This document shows, in pieces, positions 1 through 7,641 of a stretch of DNA of 23,076 bases. Below the pieces are notes generated by a model. That model was not told where the DNA came from. It searched no databases and worked only from the letters and a program-made list of their open reading frames with translations. Position 1 is the first letter of the stretch, and every line of letters starts with the position of its first letter. The DNA is from Candidatus Anoxychlamydiales bacterium (lineage in GTDB: Bacteria; Chlamydiota; Chlamydiia; Chlamydiales; SM23-39). Both the position numbers and the translations under genes were made by a program. The stretch is taken from positions 1 through 23,076 of the forward strand of contig JAAKFX010000010.1 in NCBI GenBank assembly GCA_011064865.1. The letters are read 5' to 3'.

Positions 1-1
1 T

Positions 2-85
2 GCTAATACTGCACATATAGTTGGTGCTCTAGCTGGAATGTTACTTGCTAAAATACCTTTTTTCACTTGGAGGCCAAGTGAGTGA
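2..85 (+). CDS. Rhomboid-like intramembrane protein, C-terminal end only (gene starts before the window)
   Basis: Reading from base 2 gives an open frame to a TGA at 83-85. It ends with a hydrophobic helix containing the motif NTAHIVGALAGM, then a short polar tail. An AH-x-x-G-x-x-x-G pattern in the last membrane helix is the hallmark of the rhomboid protease catalytic histidine region, so the visible piece fits the C-terminus of a rhomboid-family intramembrane serine protease. Only 27 codons are visible, and the catalytic serine (GxSG) lies outside. The final codons overlap the proposed rnz GTG start at 78 by 8 bases, which suggests translational coupling and one transcript. Family call is inference from a short motif. 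Another polytopic membrane protein cannot be excluded. Confidence 0.5.
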   Translation, partial: ANTAHIVGALAGMLLAKIPFFTWRPSE

Positions 86-980
86 TAAAGATATAATTAT
101 ACTCGGTTCTTCATCTCAACAGCCAACAAGAAATAGAAATCATGGAGCTTATCTAATTCGCTGGAATGAGAAAGGTCTTTTATTTGATCCTGGAGAGGGC
201 ACTCAAAGACAGTTTATTTATGCAAATATAGCTCCTACATGTGTGAATAAAATATTTGTCTCACATTTTCATGGTGATCACTGTTTAGGATTAGGATCAA
301 TGCTTATGAGACTAAATCTTGATAAAGTCACTCATCCAATTGATTGCTACTATCCAAAATCACATCAAAAAAACTTTGATTATTTAAGATATGGTTGCGT
401 CTATCATGAAATAATTAATGTAGTTGAACATCCAATCGCCACTGATGGATTTGTAGATCAAGATGAAAAATTTACAATTGAAGCATTTTTCGTTGAACAT
501 GGAATTGATTCCATAGCTTATAGAGTTACAGAAAAAGATAGAATCAAGTTTTATAAAGATAAATTGAAAAAATTCAATATATTTGGTCCGAATGTCAGGC
601 TCTTAGAAGAAAAAGGTGAAATCAAAATAGACAATAAAATTATAAAACTTGAAGATGTAAGCTTTATTAAAAAAGGGGATTCAATTGTAGTTATTTTAGA
701 TACTAGATATATCGATAAACTCATAGATATTGCTAAAGATGCAAAAGTTTTAATTTGTGAATCTACCTTCTTAGATGAACAAAAAGATCTAGCTACAAAG
801 TACATGCATATGACTGCAAAAGAAGCCGCTATAGTTGCTAAAAAAGCAAATGCAAAAAAACTTATTTTAACTCATTTTTCTGCAAGATATAACGATTTAA
901 CTCTTTTTGAGAAAGAAGCTAGAGCTATTTTTGAAAATAGTTTTGTTGCTGAAGATTTTAAAAGATTTAAGTTTTCTTAG
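78..980 (+). CDS. rnz: Ribonuclease Z (tRNA 3' endonuclease)
   Basis: This is a metallo-beta-lactamase-fold endonuclease that removes the 3' trailer of tRNA precursors lacking an encoded CCA. From the GTG at 78 the protein has 300 residues, normal for bacterial RNase Z. Visible motifs are LLFDPGEGTQRQF (about 35-47), the zinc-binding HFHGDH (H63, H65, D67, H68), a lysine-rich exosite-like insertion near 150-190, and the C-terminal LTHFSARY motif. I prefer GTG 78 over the upstream TTG at 45: a GGAGG lies at 69-73, four bases before it, and the next residues (SDKDIIILGSSS) begin the fold, whereas the TTG extension overlaps the upstream gene far more. Its neighbours here include an ABC-F gene and xerC, as in C. 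trachomatis CT346-CT348, but a Fic module intervenes. It converges with the fic gene, with only 9 bases between the stops. Confidence 0.93.
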   Translation: MSDKDIIILGSSSQQPTRNRNHGAYLIRWNEKGLLFDPGEGTQRQFIYANIAPTCVNKIFVSHFHGDHCLGLGSMLMRLNLDKVTHPIDCYYPKSHQKNFDYLRYGCVYHEIINVVEHPIATDGFVDQDEKFTIEAFFVEHGIDSIAYRVTEKDRIKFYKDKLKKFNIFGPNVRLLEEKGEIKIDNKIIKLEDVSFIKKGDSIVVILDTRYIDKLIDIAKDAKVLICESTFLDEQKDLATKYMHMTAKEAAIVAKKANAKKLILTHFSARYNDLTLFEKEARAIFENSFVAEDFKRFKFS

Positions 981-989
981 AGTTTTCGA

Positions 990-1595
990 TTATTTTTTAT
1001 TTTTAGCTCCTAAAGAAATGATAAAATCATATAAAGAATGATAGCTTCCTAAATCAGCTTCTTTCAATGATTGAATATAGCGTTTTCTATCGTTACCATT
1101 TTTAGATAAATCATTTGGCCAATGAGGTGATTTCCCATTGTTAGTATGTATATACAAATCTGCAATAAAACGAGCATGTCTTCCATTGCCATTTACAAAT
1201 GGATGTATTTTTACTAAGCGATGATGAATTCTTATGCTTTTTTCTAGTAGGTTATATATTTGATTACAATCCCAATAATGAACATCTTTACACAGTTGTT
1301 CAATTTCTATAGATATTTGAAATGGTTTTGATCCTATATTTGTTTTAGTTTTTCTAAATTTACCGGCCCAATTCCAAATTTTATTAAACATATCTTTATG
1401 GACTTTTTTAAAAAAAGAAGAATTAAACCATTTATTTTTTTTATCAATTCTTTTTGAAAAATATTTTGAATATGCTTTTAAAATATTTTCAGCTTCTACT
1501 AAATTTAGTTGATCCAAATTTTTAATCCAGTTCAATTTTAGATCACTAATATCATGTAGAGGTGTAGCCCCATCTTTTTCTATAATTTTAATCAT
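990..1595 (-). CDS. Fic-domain protein, mobile mystery protein B family
   Basis: A 201-residue Fic/Doc-fold protein. Fic enzymes usually transfer AMP or another nucleotide-derived group to a target hydroxyl. The signature at 131-142 reads HPFVNGNGRHAR. The catalytic His and the phosphate-binding NGR..R are intact, but the usual metal-binding Asp/Glu before GN is Asn. As I recall, this is normal for the mobile mystery B subfamily (HPFPNGNGRHAR). The region WNWAGKFRKTKTNIG (74-88) and the tail RKRYIQSLKEADLGSY also fit that subfamily. I see no [S/T]xxxE[G/N] inhibitory helix in this protein. Its ATG overlaps the end of the XRE gene by 8 bases, so the two are translationally coupled and transcribed from the promoter at 2074-2103. 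It is probably a toxin-like partner, but the biochemical activity of this subfamily is not established. Confidence 0.9.
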   Translation of the reverse strand: MIKIIEKDGATPLHDISDLKLNWIKNLDQLNLVEAENILKAYSKYFSKRIDKKNKWFNSSFFKKVHKDMFNKIWNWAGKFRKTKTNIGSKPFQISIEIEQLCKDVHYWDCNQIYNLLEKSIRIHHRLVKIHPFVNGNGRHARFIADLYIHTNNGKSPHWPNDLSKNGNDRKRYIQSLKEADLGSYHSLYDFIISLGAKNKK

Positions 1596-2055
1596 TATTT
1601 ATTTCCCAAATCTTTGAAGTGTTGGATTTTAAGAGTCTATTTTGTTCTTCAATTAATAGATCTTGCATATTTTGTTCTTTAGGCAATTGATCTTCCAATG
1701 ACATGGTTCCGGCAATATATTTTAGGTTTTGTTTTGCTGCTTTTAAAGCCTGTTTTTTAAGAAGTTCATCAGGCATTATTTCAGGAATTAAAATTATGGA
1801 AAAAGAACATTTCATTATTTCAAATATTTTTGCAAGAATGGATAAAGATGGGGTAATTTTTCCTGATTCAATTTTAGCCATATATGCTTGAGAGATTCCA
1901 AGTTTCTTTGCCAAAACAGTTTGGGTCATTCTTAACCTTTTTCTAAGCAATGAAATTAGAACTTTAGATTCGACATTTTTTACATCTTCTGGAAGCTTCA
2001 TCCCAATTTTTAGGATTTTATCAATATATTTTTGTTCAGAATTTAGTTGTTTCAT
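1588..2055 (-). CDS. XRE-family HTH regulator, mobile mystery protein A family
   Basis: A 155-residue DNA-binding protein. Residues about 33-80 form an XRE helix-turn-helix (LRMTQTVLAKKLGISQAYMAKIESG is the core). The C-terminal part contains the family-typical segment QALKAAKQNLKYIAGTMSLEDQ (about 101-122). Proteins of this type (TIGR02612) are found together with a Fic-domain partner (mobile mystery protein B), often on plasmids or other mobile regions, and the same pair is present here. It is first in the operon, as antitoxin/repressor genes usually are. It most likely binds the three 18-bp palindromes at 2076-2157 and represses its own promoter. The ATG at 2053-2055 has no clear Shine-Dalgarno, and the predicted leader is only about a dozen bases. 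The antitoxin role is inference. Confidence 0.88.
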   Translation of the reverse strand: MKQLNSEQKYIDKILKIGMKLPEDVKNVESKVLISLLRKRLRMTQTVLAKKLGISQAYMAKIESGKITPSLSILAKIFEIMKCSFSIILIPEIMPDELLKKQALKAAKQNLKYIAGTMSLEDQLPKEQNMQDLLIEEQNRLLKSNTSKIWEINND

Positions 2056-2073
2056 AATCTGTTTTTTATTTTA

Positions 2074-2103
2074 TTTATAACATATAGGTTATAATTTTGT
2101 CAA
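2074..2103 (-). promoter_or_regulatory. Promoter of the Fic/XRE operon
   Basis: On the minus strand there is a perfect -35 hexamer TTGACA (2098-2103), an 18-base spacer, and an extended -10 TGTTATAAA whose hexamer TATAAA occupies 2074-2079. Transcription would begin near 2067, about 12 bases before the XRE start codon. The -10 and spacer are covered by the first palindrome, and the -35 sits between the first and second palindromes, as expected for a tightly autorepressed promoter. This is the best sigma70-type promoter seen in the window. Confidence 0.75.
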
Positions 2104-2157
2104 TTTTTATAACTTATAAGTTATTAAATTTCTAAATAATATAACTTATAAGTTATA
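2076..2157. repeat. Three-copy palindromic operator array, 32-bp period
   Basis: Three 18-bp palindromes occur at 2076-2093, 2108-2125 and 2140-2157. The third is a perfect palindrome, TATAACTTATAAGTTATA. The second differs only in its last base. The first keeps both TATAAC/GTTATA arms with a changed centre (ATATAG). The start-to-start distance is exactly 32 bp in both intervals, about three helical turns, so all three sites face the same side of the DNA. The array overlaps the operon promoter. The most likely ligand is the XRE protein encoded immediately downstream. Confidence 0.85.
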
Positions 2158-2182
2158 AAAATAAAACGTAATTATTTAATAA

Positions 2183-2959
2183 TTAGTTGCTTAAAAATAA
2201 TTGTCTTCTGATTTCATTAGAACATATAGCAAAAGCTGATGCTACATTTATAGAATTTTTAAAACCGAGCATGGGGATTTCAATGAGATAATCGATCTCT
2301 TTTAAAAGATTATTGGAAATCCCATATTCTTCATTGCCTAAGATAAGAGTAAATGTTTTAGGGAAGATAAAATCATATATGCTGGTTGAACTTTTAGAGG
2401 TATCTATTCCAATAAATGGTCTTGGTAGATTTTTTAAATCACTATTTTGAAAGCATTTAGTTAGTTGATAGGCTCCCATGGAGGTTTTTTGGACCTTTTC
2501 ATTATCGATAAAAGGGGTTTTTTCATCGAAATGAATAGAGCCGATACGCAGAGCTTCTGCAGTTCTGATGATATTGCCAACATTGAAAGCAGATCTAAGA
2601 CCATCTAAATAGATGGCATTTTCTAAAAATGGCAAAACTTTGTTATTACCATCAATAGATGTTAAAGTTGGCAGTAGATTATGTTCTTTTAAACTGATTT
2701 TAGCCTTTTTTAAATGATAGTGATATTGATCTGCGATATCTTTTAGATCTTGAGTTTTAATATAATCAATTGAGAGCCAAGTACAGAGCTGATAATAGTG
2801 TTTAAAAAGATGCTCAGTATATTGTTTTAGTAAAAGTTTTTCATAAATAAATCTTAAAAGCTGAGCTATTTTTTTATGTCTTTTTTGAAGATCTAATTTT
2901 AAAAACTTTTTTTTTGTAAACAAAAAATCAGACATAGCTTTTTTTAGCGATATATTCAT
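2183..2959 (-). CDS. SpoU/TrmH-family 2'-O-ribose RNA methyltransferase
   Basis: This is an SPOUT-fold, SAM-dependent methyltransferase acting on the ribose 2'-OH of tRNA or rRNA. The 258 residues begin with a basic helical region of about 110 residues that is not typical of the minimal TrmH domain. The three SpoU motifs follow: motif 1 LRSAFNVGNIIRTAEA (121-136), motif 2 LILGNEEYGIS (205-215), and motif 3 IPMLGFKNSINVASAFAI (228-245), which together form the knotted SAM site. The reading frame overlaps the end of the upstream ABC-F gene by 32 bases from the first ATG, or by 8 bases (ATGTCTGA arrangement) from the ATG at 2933-2935. Neither has a clear ribosome-binding site. The overlap implies co-transcription with the ABC-F gene. 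The target nucleotide cannot be assigned from sequence. Confidence 0.88.
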   Translation of the reverse strand: MNISLKKAMSDFLFTKKKFLKLDLQKRHKKIAQLLRFIYEKLLLKQYTEHLFKHYYQLCTWLSIDYIKTQDLKDIADQYHYHLKKAKISLKEHNLLPTLTSIDGNNKVLPFLENAIYLDGLRSAFNVGNIIRTAEALRIGSIHFDEKTPFIDNEKVQKTSMGAYQLTKCFQNSDLKNLPRPFIGIDTSKSSTSIYDFIFPKTFTLILGNEEYGISNNLLKEIDYLIEIPMLGFKNSINVASAFAICSNEIRRQLFLSN

Positions 2960-4514
2960 CTAAAGTGCCAATAAAATAAATAATTTTGCCATCTTCAAAA
3001 GATATGATTTTATTAGCAACTTTTGATATTAAATCTCTATCGTGAGATGCAAAAATTGCAGTTCCTTTAAACTCTTCTATTCCCCAAGCGAGGGCTGATA
3101 CTGCTTCTAGATCTAGATGGTTATTAGGTTCATCTAAAACTAAGGCATTAGGCTCTTGTAGCATTAGATATGCTAAGATAAGTCTTGCCGTCTCTCCACC
3201 AGAGAGAGCTTTTATCTCTTTAAATGCATCATCGCCAGAGAAAAGTAATTTTCCTAAAACTCCTCTAATTTCTTGCTCTAGTGCATTTTCTTTTTTAGAT
3301 TTTAACCAATCTATCAAATTCATTGTAGAGTTTTTATCTATTATATCTTGGTGGTTTTGAGGGAAATATCCAACGAATACATTATGTCCTATTTGAACTT
3401 CTCCTGAATCTGGCTTTATAACATTTGCAATCATTTTTAAAAGAGTTGTCTTTCCAAGTCCATTATTTCCGATGACAGCTATTTTATCTCCTCGCATGAT
3501 ATCAAATGAGTAATCTTTAATAACTTCATTTGATTCGTAAGATTTTGAGATATTTTCAATTTTAAAAATTAATTTCCCTGGAATTATTTGAGTAGGGACA
3601 AATCTAATATATGGTCTTTGAATATTTGATTTTTTTAGCTCTTGAGGTTGAAGTCTATCGACCTCTTTCTTCCGAGATTTTACCTGAGATGCTCTAGTTC
3701 CTGCTCCAAATTTAGAGATAAATTCATTTAATTTCTCAATTTTTTTCTCTTTATTTTTGGTCTCTTTTTCAGCTCTATCTCGAAGTGTTGTTTTAGTTAA
3801 AATCATATCATCATAGTTACCTGGATATAAAATGATAGTATCATAATCGATATCAGCAATATCTGTTGCAACGCTATTTAAAAAGTATCTATCGTGAGAG
3901 ATTACAACTAGAGTCCCTGTGTATTTCATTAAAAAGTCTTCTAGCCAAGTAATAGACTCTAAATCTAGATGGTTAGTTGGCTCATCTAATAAAAGAGCTT
4001 CAGGTTTCCCAAAAAGAGCTTGACAAAGTAGAGATCTAAATTGTCTGTCTAGTGGAATTTCATTCATTTTTTTATCATGAAACTCTTTTGCAATACCCAT
4101 ACCGCTTAAAAGTTCTGCGGCTTCTGCTTCTGCTGAATATCCATCTTCTTCTGAGATTGTCTCTTCTATCTCAGCGAGCTTCATACCAATTTCATCTGTC
4201 ATCTCTTTTTCATAGAGCTCATCTCTTTTTTGAAAAGCTTTAAATAGTTTAGAGTTTCCATAGATAACAGTATCAATTACTTTAAAATCTTTAAAAGCTT
4301 CAATATTTTGTTTTAAAAAGCCTACTTTTTTTGGACGATAAGATTTTCCAGAGGTTGAAGCTTCTAGCCCCATAATAATTTTTAAAAGGGTAGATTTACC
4401 AGAGCCATTCGGTCCTGTTAGAGCATATCTTTCGCCTTCATTAAAACTAATTGTTACATCTTCAAATAAAACTCTTGTCCCAAATTTTTTAGTAATTGAA
4501 TCTAAAGTAATCAT
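2928..4514 (-). CDS. ABC-F family translation factor ATPase, YbiT-like
   Basis: A soluble twin-ATPase ABC-F protein of 528 residues, without membrane segments. ABC-F proteins bind the ribosomal E site and rescue or modulate stalled peptidyl transfer. The first domain has Walker A GPNGSGKST (34-42) and Walker B LLLDEPTNHLD (174-184). The charged linker at about 240-300 is the P-site tRNA interaction segment. The second domain has Walker A GNNGLGKTT (349-357), LSGGE (437-441) and DEPNNHLD (461-468). The overall sequence follows E. coli YbiT closely, including the degenerate first signature (PLDRQFRSL, 155-163, instead of LSGGQ). Asn replaces the usual Thr in the second DEPTNHLD. Catalytic glutamates E178 and E462 are present. 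It is divergent from xerC and equivalent in position to C. trachomatis CT348. Confidence 0.94.
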   Translation of the reverse strand: MITLDSITKKFGTRVLFEDVTISFNEGERYALTGPNGSGKSTLLKIIMGLEASTSGKSYRPKKVGFLKQNIEAFKDFKVIDTVIYGNSKLFKAFQKRDELYEKEMTDEIGMKLAEIEETISEEDGYSAEAEAAELLSGMGIAKEFHDKKMNEIPLDRQFRSLLCQALFGKPEALLLDEPTNHLDLESITWLEDFLMKYTGTLVVISHDRYFLNSVATDIADIDYDTIILYPGNYDDMILTKTTLRDRAEKETKNKEKKIEKLNEFISKFGAGTRASQVKSRKKEVDRLQPQELKKSNIQRPYIRFVPTQIIPGKLIFKIENISKSYESNEVIKDYSFDIMRGDKIAVIGNNGLGKTTLLKMIANVIKPDSGEVQIGHNVFVGYFPQNHQDIIDKNSTMNLIDWLKSKKENALEQEIRGVLGKLLFSGDDAFKEIKALSGGETARLILAYLMLQEPNALVLDEPNNHLDLEAVSALAWGIEEFKGTAIFASHDRDLISKVANKIISFEDGKIIYFIGTLDEYIAKKSYV

Positions 4515-4591
4515 TTATATTTTTTTGTTGTAAATTAATTATTTAATCTAATTTAGTGTAACCTATAGAAATAAGAAAAACAAGTAGATAA

Positions 4592-5548
4592 ATGGATTTT
4601 TCAAATCAAGCTAGAACATATCTAAAATATTTAGAAATGGTAAAAAATGTCTCTATTCATACTACTCGAAATTACGCTATAGATTTAGATTCATTTAAAG
4701 ATTTTTTTGAGCTAACTATTTTAAAAAAGAAAAAAGTATCTAAAAAAATTCTACTATCTGATAAGGGAAGTTTTTCTCTTAAAAATATTGATAAATGGAT
4801 TATTCGAAATTATCTAGCTCATTTATATGATAGAAAAATGAAGAATAAAACCATTATGAGAAGGCTATCATCTCTTAGATCCTTTTTTAAATATTTAATG
4901 AGAGAAAAACTCATCGATGTAAATCCTCTCGATGATATTGAGAGTCCTAAAAAAGAAAAACCGCTTCCAAATGCAATATCCTTTGAGCAAATAGACAATC
5001 TTTTCAATACTTGTGATGTAGACACCTATTTAGGCCTTCGCGATAGAGCGATAATGGAGCTATTTTATAGCTCAGGCCTTCGACTCTCTGAGCTTGTAAA
5101 CATGGATAGAAAAGATTTAGATGAAACCTCTCTTTTAATAAATGTCTACGGAAAAGGAAAAAAACAAAGAGTTTTACCAATTACAAAAACAGCTTTTGCT
5201 TGGATACAAAAGTATTTAAATCATGAAAGTAGATTTCAAGACACAAAGCTAAATAAAAAACAAAAAGATAAAAATGCTATTTTTTTGAATAGATTTGGAA
5301 ATAGAATAACAACAAGATCTATTGATAGAAATTTTAAAAGATATCTAAAATTAAGTGGTCTTGCTACCAATATTACTCCCCACACTATTAGACATACTAT
5401 AGCAACGCATTGGTTAGAAAATGGTATGGATTTAAAGACTATTCAAATGCTGCTAGGTCATGAAAATCTAGGCACTACTACTATTTATACGCATGTATCT
5501 ACAAAACTTAAAAGAAAAGTCTACGATAAAACCCACCCTAGAGCTTAA
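4592..5548 (+). CDS. xerC: Tyrosine recombinase XerC
   Basis: A site-specific recombinase that, with XerD, resolves chromosome dimers at dif. It has 318 residues. The N-terminal SAM-like core-binding domain spans about 1-110. The catalytic domain has the full set of residues: R164 (in SSGLRLSEL), K188 (GKGKKQR), H264 and R267 (HTIRHT), H290 (LLGHENLGT) and nucleophile Y299 (TIYTH). A lysine-rich insertion near 45-60 separates helices of the N-domain. The ATG at 4592 starts shortly before the first conserved helix (ARTYLKYLEMVKNVS). The 77-base gap to the divergent ABC-F gene holds both promoters. The xerC/ABC-F/rnz neighbourhood is the chlamydial arrangement, which favours a housekeeping XerC over a mobile-element integrase. 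Confidence 0.94.
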   Translation: MDFSNQARTYLKYLEMVKNVSIHTTRNYAIDLDSFKDFFELTILKKKKVSKKILLSDKGSFSLKNIDKWIIRNYLAHLYDRKMKNKTIMRRLSSLRSFFKYLMREKLIDVNPLDDIESPKKEKPLPNAISFEQIDNLFNTCDVDTYLGLRDRAIMELFYSSGLRLSELVNMDRKDLDETSLLINVYGKGKKQRVLPITKTAFAWIQKYLNHESRFQDTKLNKKQKDKNAIFLNRFGNRITTRSIDRNFKRYLKLSGLATNITPHTIRHTIATHWLENGMDLKTIQMLLGHENLGTTTIYTHVSTKLKRKVYDKTHPRA

Positions 5549-5592
5549 TTTTTTATATTTAAAATTTTGAGTTATTTTGAAGAATAAAAAAA

Positions 5593-5622
5593 AGCCGAAA
5601 AATTTTAATAAAAATTTCGGCT
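5593..5622. terminator. Intrinsic terminator between convergent xerC and porin gene
   Basis: Arms AGCCGAAA (5593-5600) and TTTCGGCT (5615-5622) pair over 8 bp around an A/T loop that can extend the stem. On the minus strand the hairpin is followed by a run of eight Ts (complement of 5585-5592), a strong terminator for the porin gene ending at 5644. On the plus strand it is followed by AAAAATATTTTT, a weaker terminator for xerC. Confidence 0.8.
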
Positions 5623-5643
5623 AAAAATATTTTTGGTTATTTT

Positions 5644-6684
5644 TTAGAAATCAAAATTAGCACTTATATTTAAACCTTGAAAGTTCAAACTTCCAGAATT
5701 ATCATTTTCTGACGTTAAATTTTGCCACATATAATTTTGATCCCAGAAATATTGAAGCTCATATCCAGCTGATACATCAAAATGATAGTTGTTTTTATAG
5801 AAATAGCTCTGCCATTTTGCTCCTATAATCAGCTCAACAATAGGTGTTACATTATATTGGCTTGTGCTCATAACCCTTGTGTAGGTTTGTGTGGACCCAT
5901 TTGGAAAGCTAGATTTTATATTATACATTTTTTGACAGACTAAACTTAGGGCATTTTTACCAAAAAAGCTAAAGCCATAGCATAGCTTCCAATCAGAATA
6001 TAAGCCTGTTCTAAGACCGATGAACCTAGAATCAGATTGTGCAGTTGAAAGACCATTTGTAGTATCTATTTGCTGTCTAAATGATTGGTCTAACCAACCT
6101 CCTTTTAATCCAAAAAAAGGATTAAAAATTAGACATTTTCCTCTATATTCCCAACGAGAAAATTCTAGATCTAGCATATCCAAATCTATTTTCAATCTTT
6201 CTCTAGATGGGAAAAAATCGGCTCCAGGTGCTCCCCAATGCCAATTGAATTCATCAGACCAAGGTGGCAGTGCAGAAATAGAAGTTGTGTTGGTAGCATG
6301 GAAGCGAGTATATTCTAGATATGCGGTCCAATCATCATAAGAAAAGTTATAACCAGCTCCAACTTTGAATCCAGACTTGTGTTGAAAATCCATATATAGA
6401 AATTCACGATCGTTATTAGTAACATCTTCAAAATAACCTATAAGCATTTGCTCTTCATAAGGTTGCCAATAAATGTAGGTGCCTTTTACGAAAAAATCAT
6501 ATGATCCACAAACATCAACTCTAGCGGGAAAGTTATATGCAGAAATAGTAGGTGTTTTTAGATCTGCACATCCACAAGGAGGACATCCACACTCAGGTTT
6601 AGCTGGACATGCATTATTATGATCAGCTATTAGAGCTGTTGTTAAAAAAATTGTAAAAATAAACAGATATTTGAAAATTTTCAT
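5644..6684 (-). CDS. Cysteine-rich MOMP-like outer-membrane beta-barrel protein
   Basis: A 346-residue predicted porin. It starts with a signal peptide (MKIFKYLFIFTIFLTTALIA) followed by a Cys/Pro/Gly-rich segment with C26, C32, C34, C37 and C39 (ECGCPPCGC). Alternating aromatic and hydrophobic strand-like stretches follow, and the protein ends in Phe (SANFDF), the usual outer-membrane insertion signal. This pattern matches the MOMP-like porins of environmental chlamydiae, whose cysteines are thought to be disulfide-linked in the outer-membrane complex. The ATG at 6682-6684 is preceded by GAGG (6693-6696, minus strand) with 8-base spacing. The gene ends at the shared terminator at 5593-5622. 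The second porin at 9879 shares the ECGCP motif but little else. Transport substrate is unknown. Confidence 0.8.
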   Translation of the reverse strand: MKIFKYLFIFTIFLTTALIADHNNACPAKPECGCPPCGCADLKTPTISAYNFPARVDVCGSYDFFVKGTYIYWQPYEEQMLIGYFEDVTNNDREFLYMDFQHKSGFKVGAGYNFSYDDWTAYLEYTRFHATNTTSISALPPWSDEFNWHWGAPGADFFPSRERLKIDLDMLDLEFSRWEYRGKCLIFNPFFGLKGGWLDQSFRQQIDTTNGLSTAQSDSRFIGLRTGLYSDWKLCYGFSFFGKNALSLVCQKMYNIKSSFPNGSTQTYTRVMSTSQYNVTPIVELIIGAKWQSYFYKNNYHFDVSAGYELQYFWDQNYMWQNLTSENDNSGSLNFQGLNISANFDF

Positions 6685-6776
6685 TTAGTTTGCCTCATAA
6701 GATTTATGACTTTTGATTAAATATATAGATAATGTATTTTTTTTTTAAATTAAAATTTTTTGAGATAATAATTTTA

Positions 6777-7499
6777 TTATTCTTTTTTTCTTAATTCTTT
6801 ATCAAAATGTTCATGTACTAATTGAGTATATAAATCAGGATCTAAAAAAGGTTTTTTAAGACTTTTTTTAGTATTTTCACTTAAAGTTTGATTTTCAACA
6901 ATCTCCGCTCCTGCTATTTGCAGATTTTTTTTATACTCATTTATAATTGGTTTTAAGTTTGGATCCGGGGTATTTAGTAAAGGTCCTTGTGATTTATATA
7001 TTTCAGCAATTACTTTAGTATGCCCATTTCTAGCGACTCTTTGAAAAATATGAGATAGCACTTCAAAATTATTCTCTTCTGGAAATCCGCAATTTGAGAT
7101 AATTACAAATGAAGCTATTTTTTTTGATCTTAAAGGATGGCGAGTATTATTCTTTTCATCTTTTTCAAAATATGGCTCAGCCATAGGAAGCTGTCTATCC
7201 ATAAAATTTTTCATAAGCCCTGTTACATTGTCAACATATAAAGGAGTTGCAAAAATTACTATATCTGCGGAAATAAATTTTTCAATAAGTTCATCCATAT
7301 CGTCTTTGAAGATGCATTTTCCAGGAGTTTTAAACCAACAATGAAAACATCCAATACAATGATGTATTTTTTTATCTTTTAAAAAAAATTGCTCAGTTAT
7401 AGCTTTTTTAGATTCAGCTCCCTTTAAAAAATTTTCAACCATAATAGAAGTGCTTGATTTTTTCCCTTTAGGAGAGCCATTAAAAGCAATAATTTTCAT
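6777..7499 (-). CDS. Flavodoxin-like NAD(P)H-dependent oxidoreductase with iron-sulfur flavoprotein cysteine motif
   Basis: From the ATG at 7497-7499 the protein has 240 residues with a flavodoxin-like fold. The FMN-phosphate loop is NGSPKGKKSSTS (7-18), and the second flavin contact is FATPLYVDNVTGLMKNFMDR. Between them lie C48, C51, C54 and C62, a CX2CX2CX7C arrangement. It matches the compact cysteine motif of iron-sulfur flavoproteins (Isf), which bind one 4Fe-4S cluster next to FMN and shuttle electrons to oxygen or peroxide. A GTG 12 bases upstream could add four residues, but the MKIIAFNGSP start is canonical for the fold. Neither start has an obvious Shine-Dalgarno. It is divergent from the metallo-hydrolase gene. 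Physiological substrate is unknown. A role in redox or oxidative stress is family-level inference. Confidence 0.82.
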   Translation of the reverse strand: MKIIAFNGSPKGKKSSTSIMVENFLKGAESKKAITEQFFLKDKKIHHCIGCFHCWFKTPGKCIFKDDMDELIEKFISADIVIFATPLYVDNVTGLMKNFMDRQLPMAEPYFEKDEKNNTRHPLRSKKIASFVIISNCGFPEENNFEVLSHIFQRVARNGHTKVIAEIYKSQGPLLNTPDPNLKPIINEYKKNLQIAGAEIVENQTLSENTKKSLKKPFLDPDLYTQLVHEHFDKELRKKE

Positions 7500-7641
7500 A
7501 TGTATATTCACATGTATTAATCAAGATTTAATCTAGCAGACACTCATTATTTTTCTCAATTCGCATTTTTTTTAATCCCAAAATAATTTGTTGATTTTTT
7601 TCTTCAAATTTTTAAAACTTCTCGAAAAAAATAGGATTTTT

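Noticed and set aside
45..77. Longer rnz start at TTG 45
   Set aside because: The extension overlaps the rhomboid-like frame almost completely, and a GGAGG precedes the GTG at 78.
2076..2157. Could the regularly spaced palindromes be a short CRISPR array?
   Set aside because: The repeats are 18 bp with 14-bp A/T-only gaps, fully palindromic, and overlap a strong promoter. No cas gene is nearby. An operator array fits better.
6020..6340. A 106-codon open frame antisense to the first porin
   Set aside because: It has no recognisable domain and no ribosome-binding site, and it lies wholly inside a well-supported porin gene.
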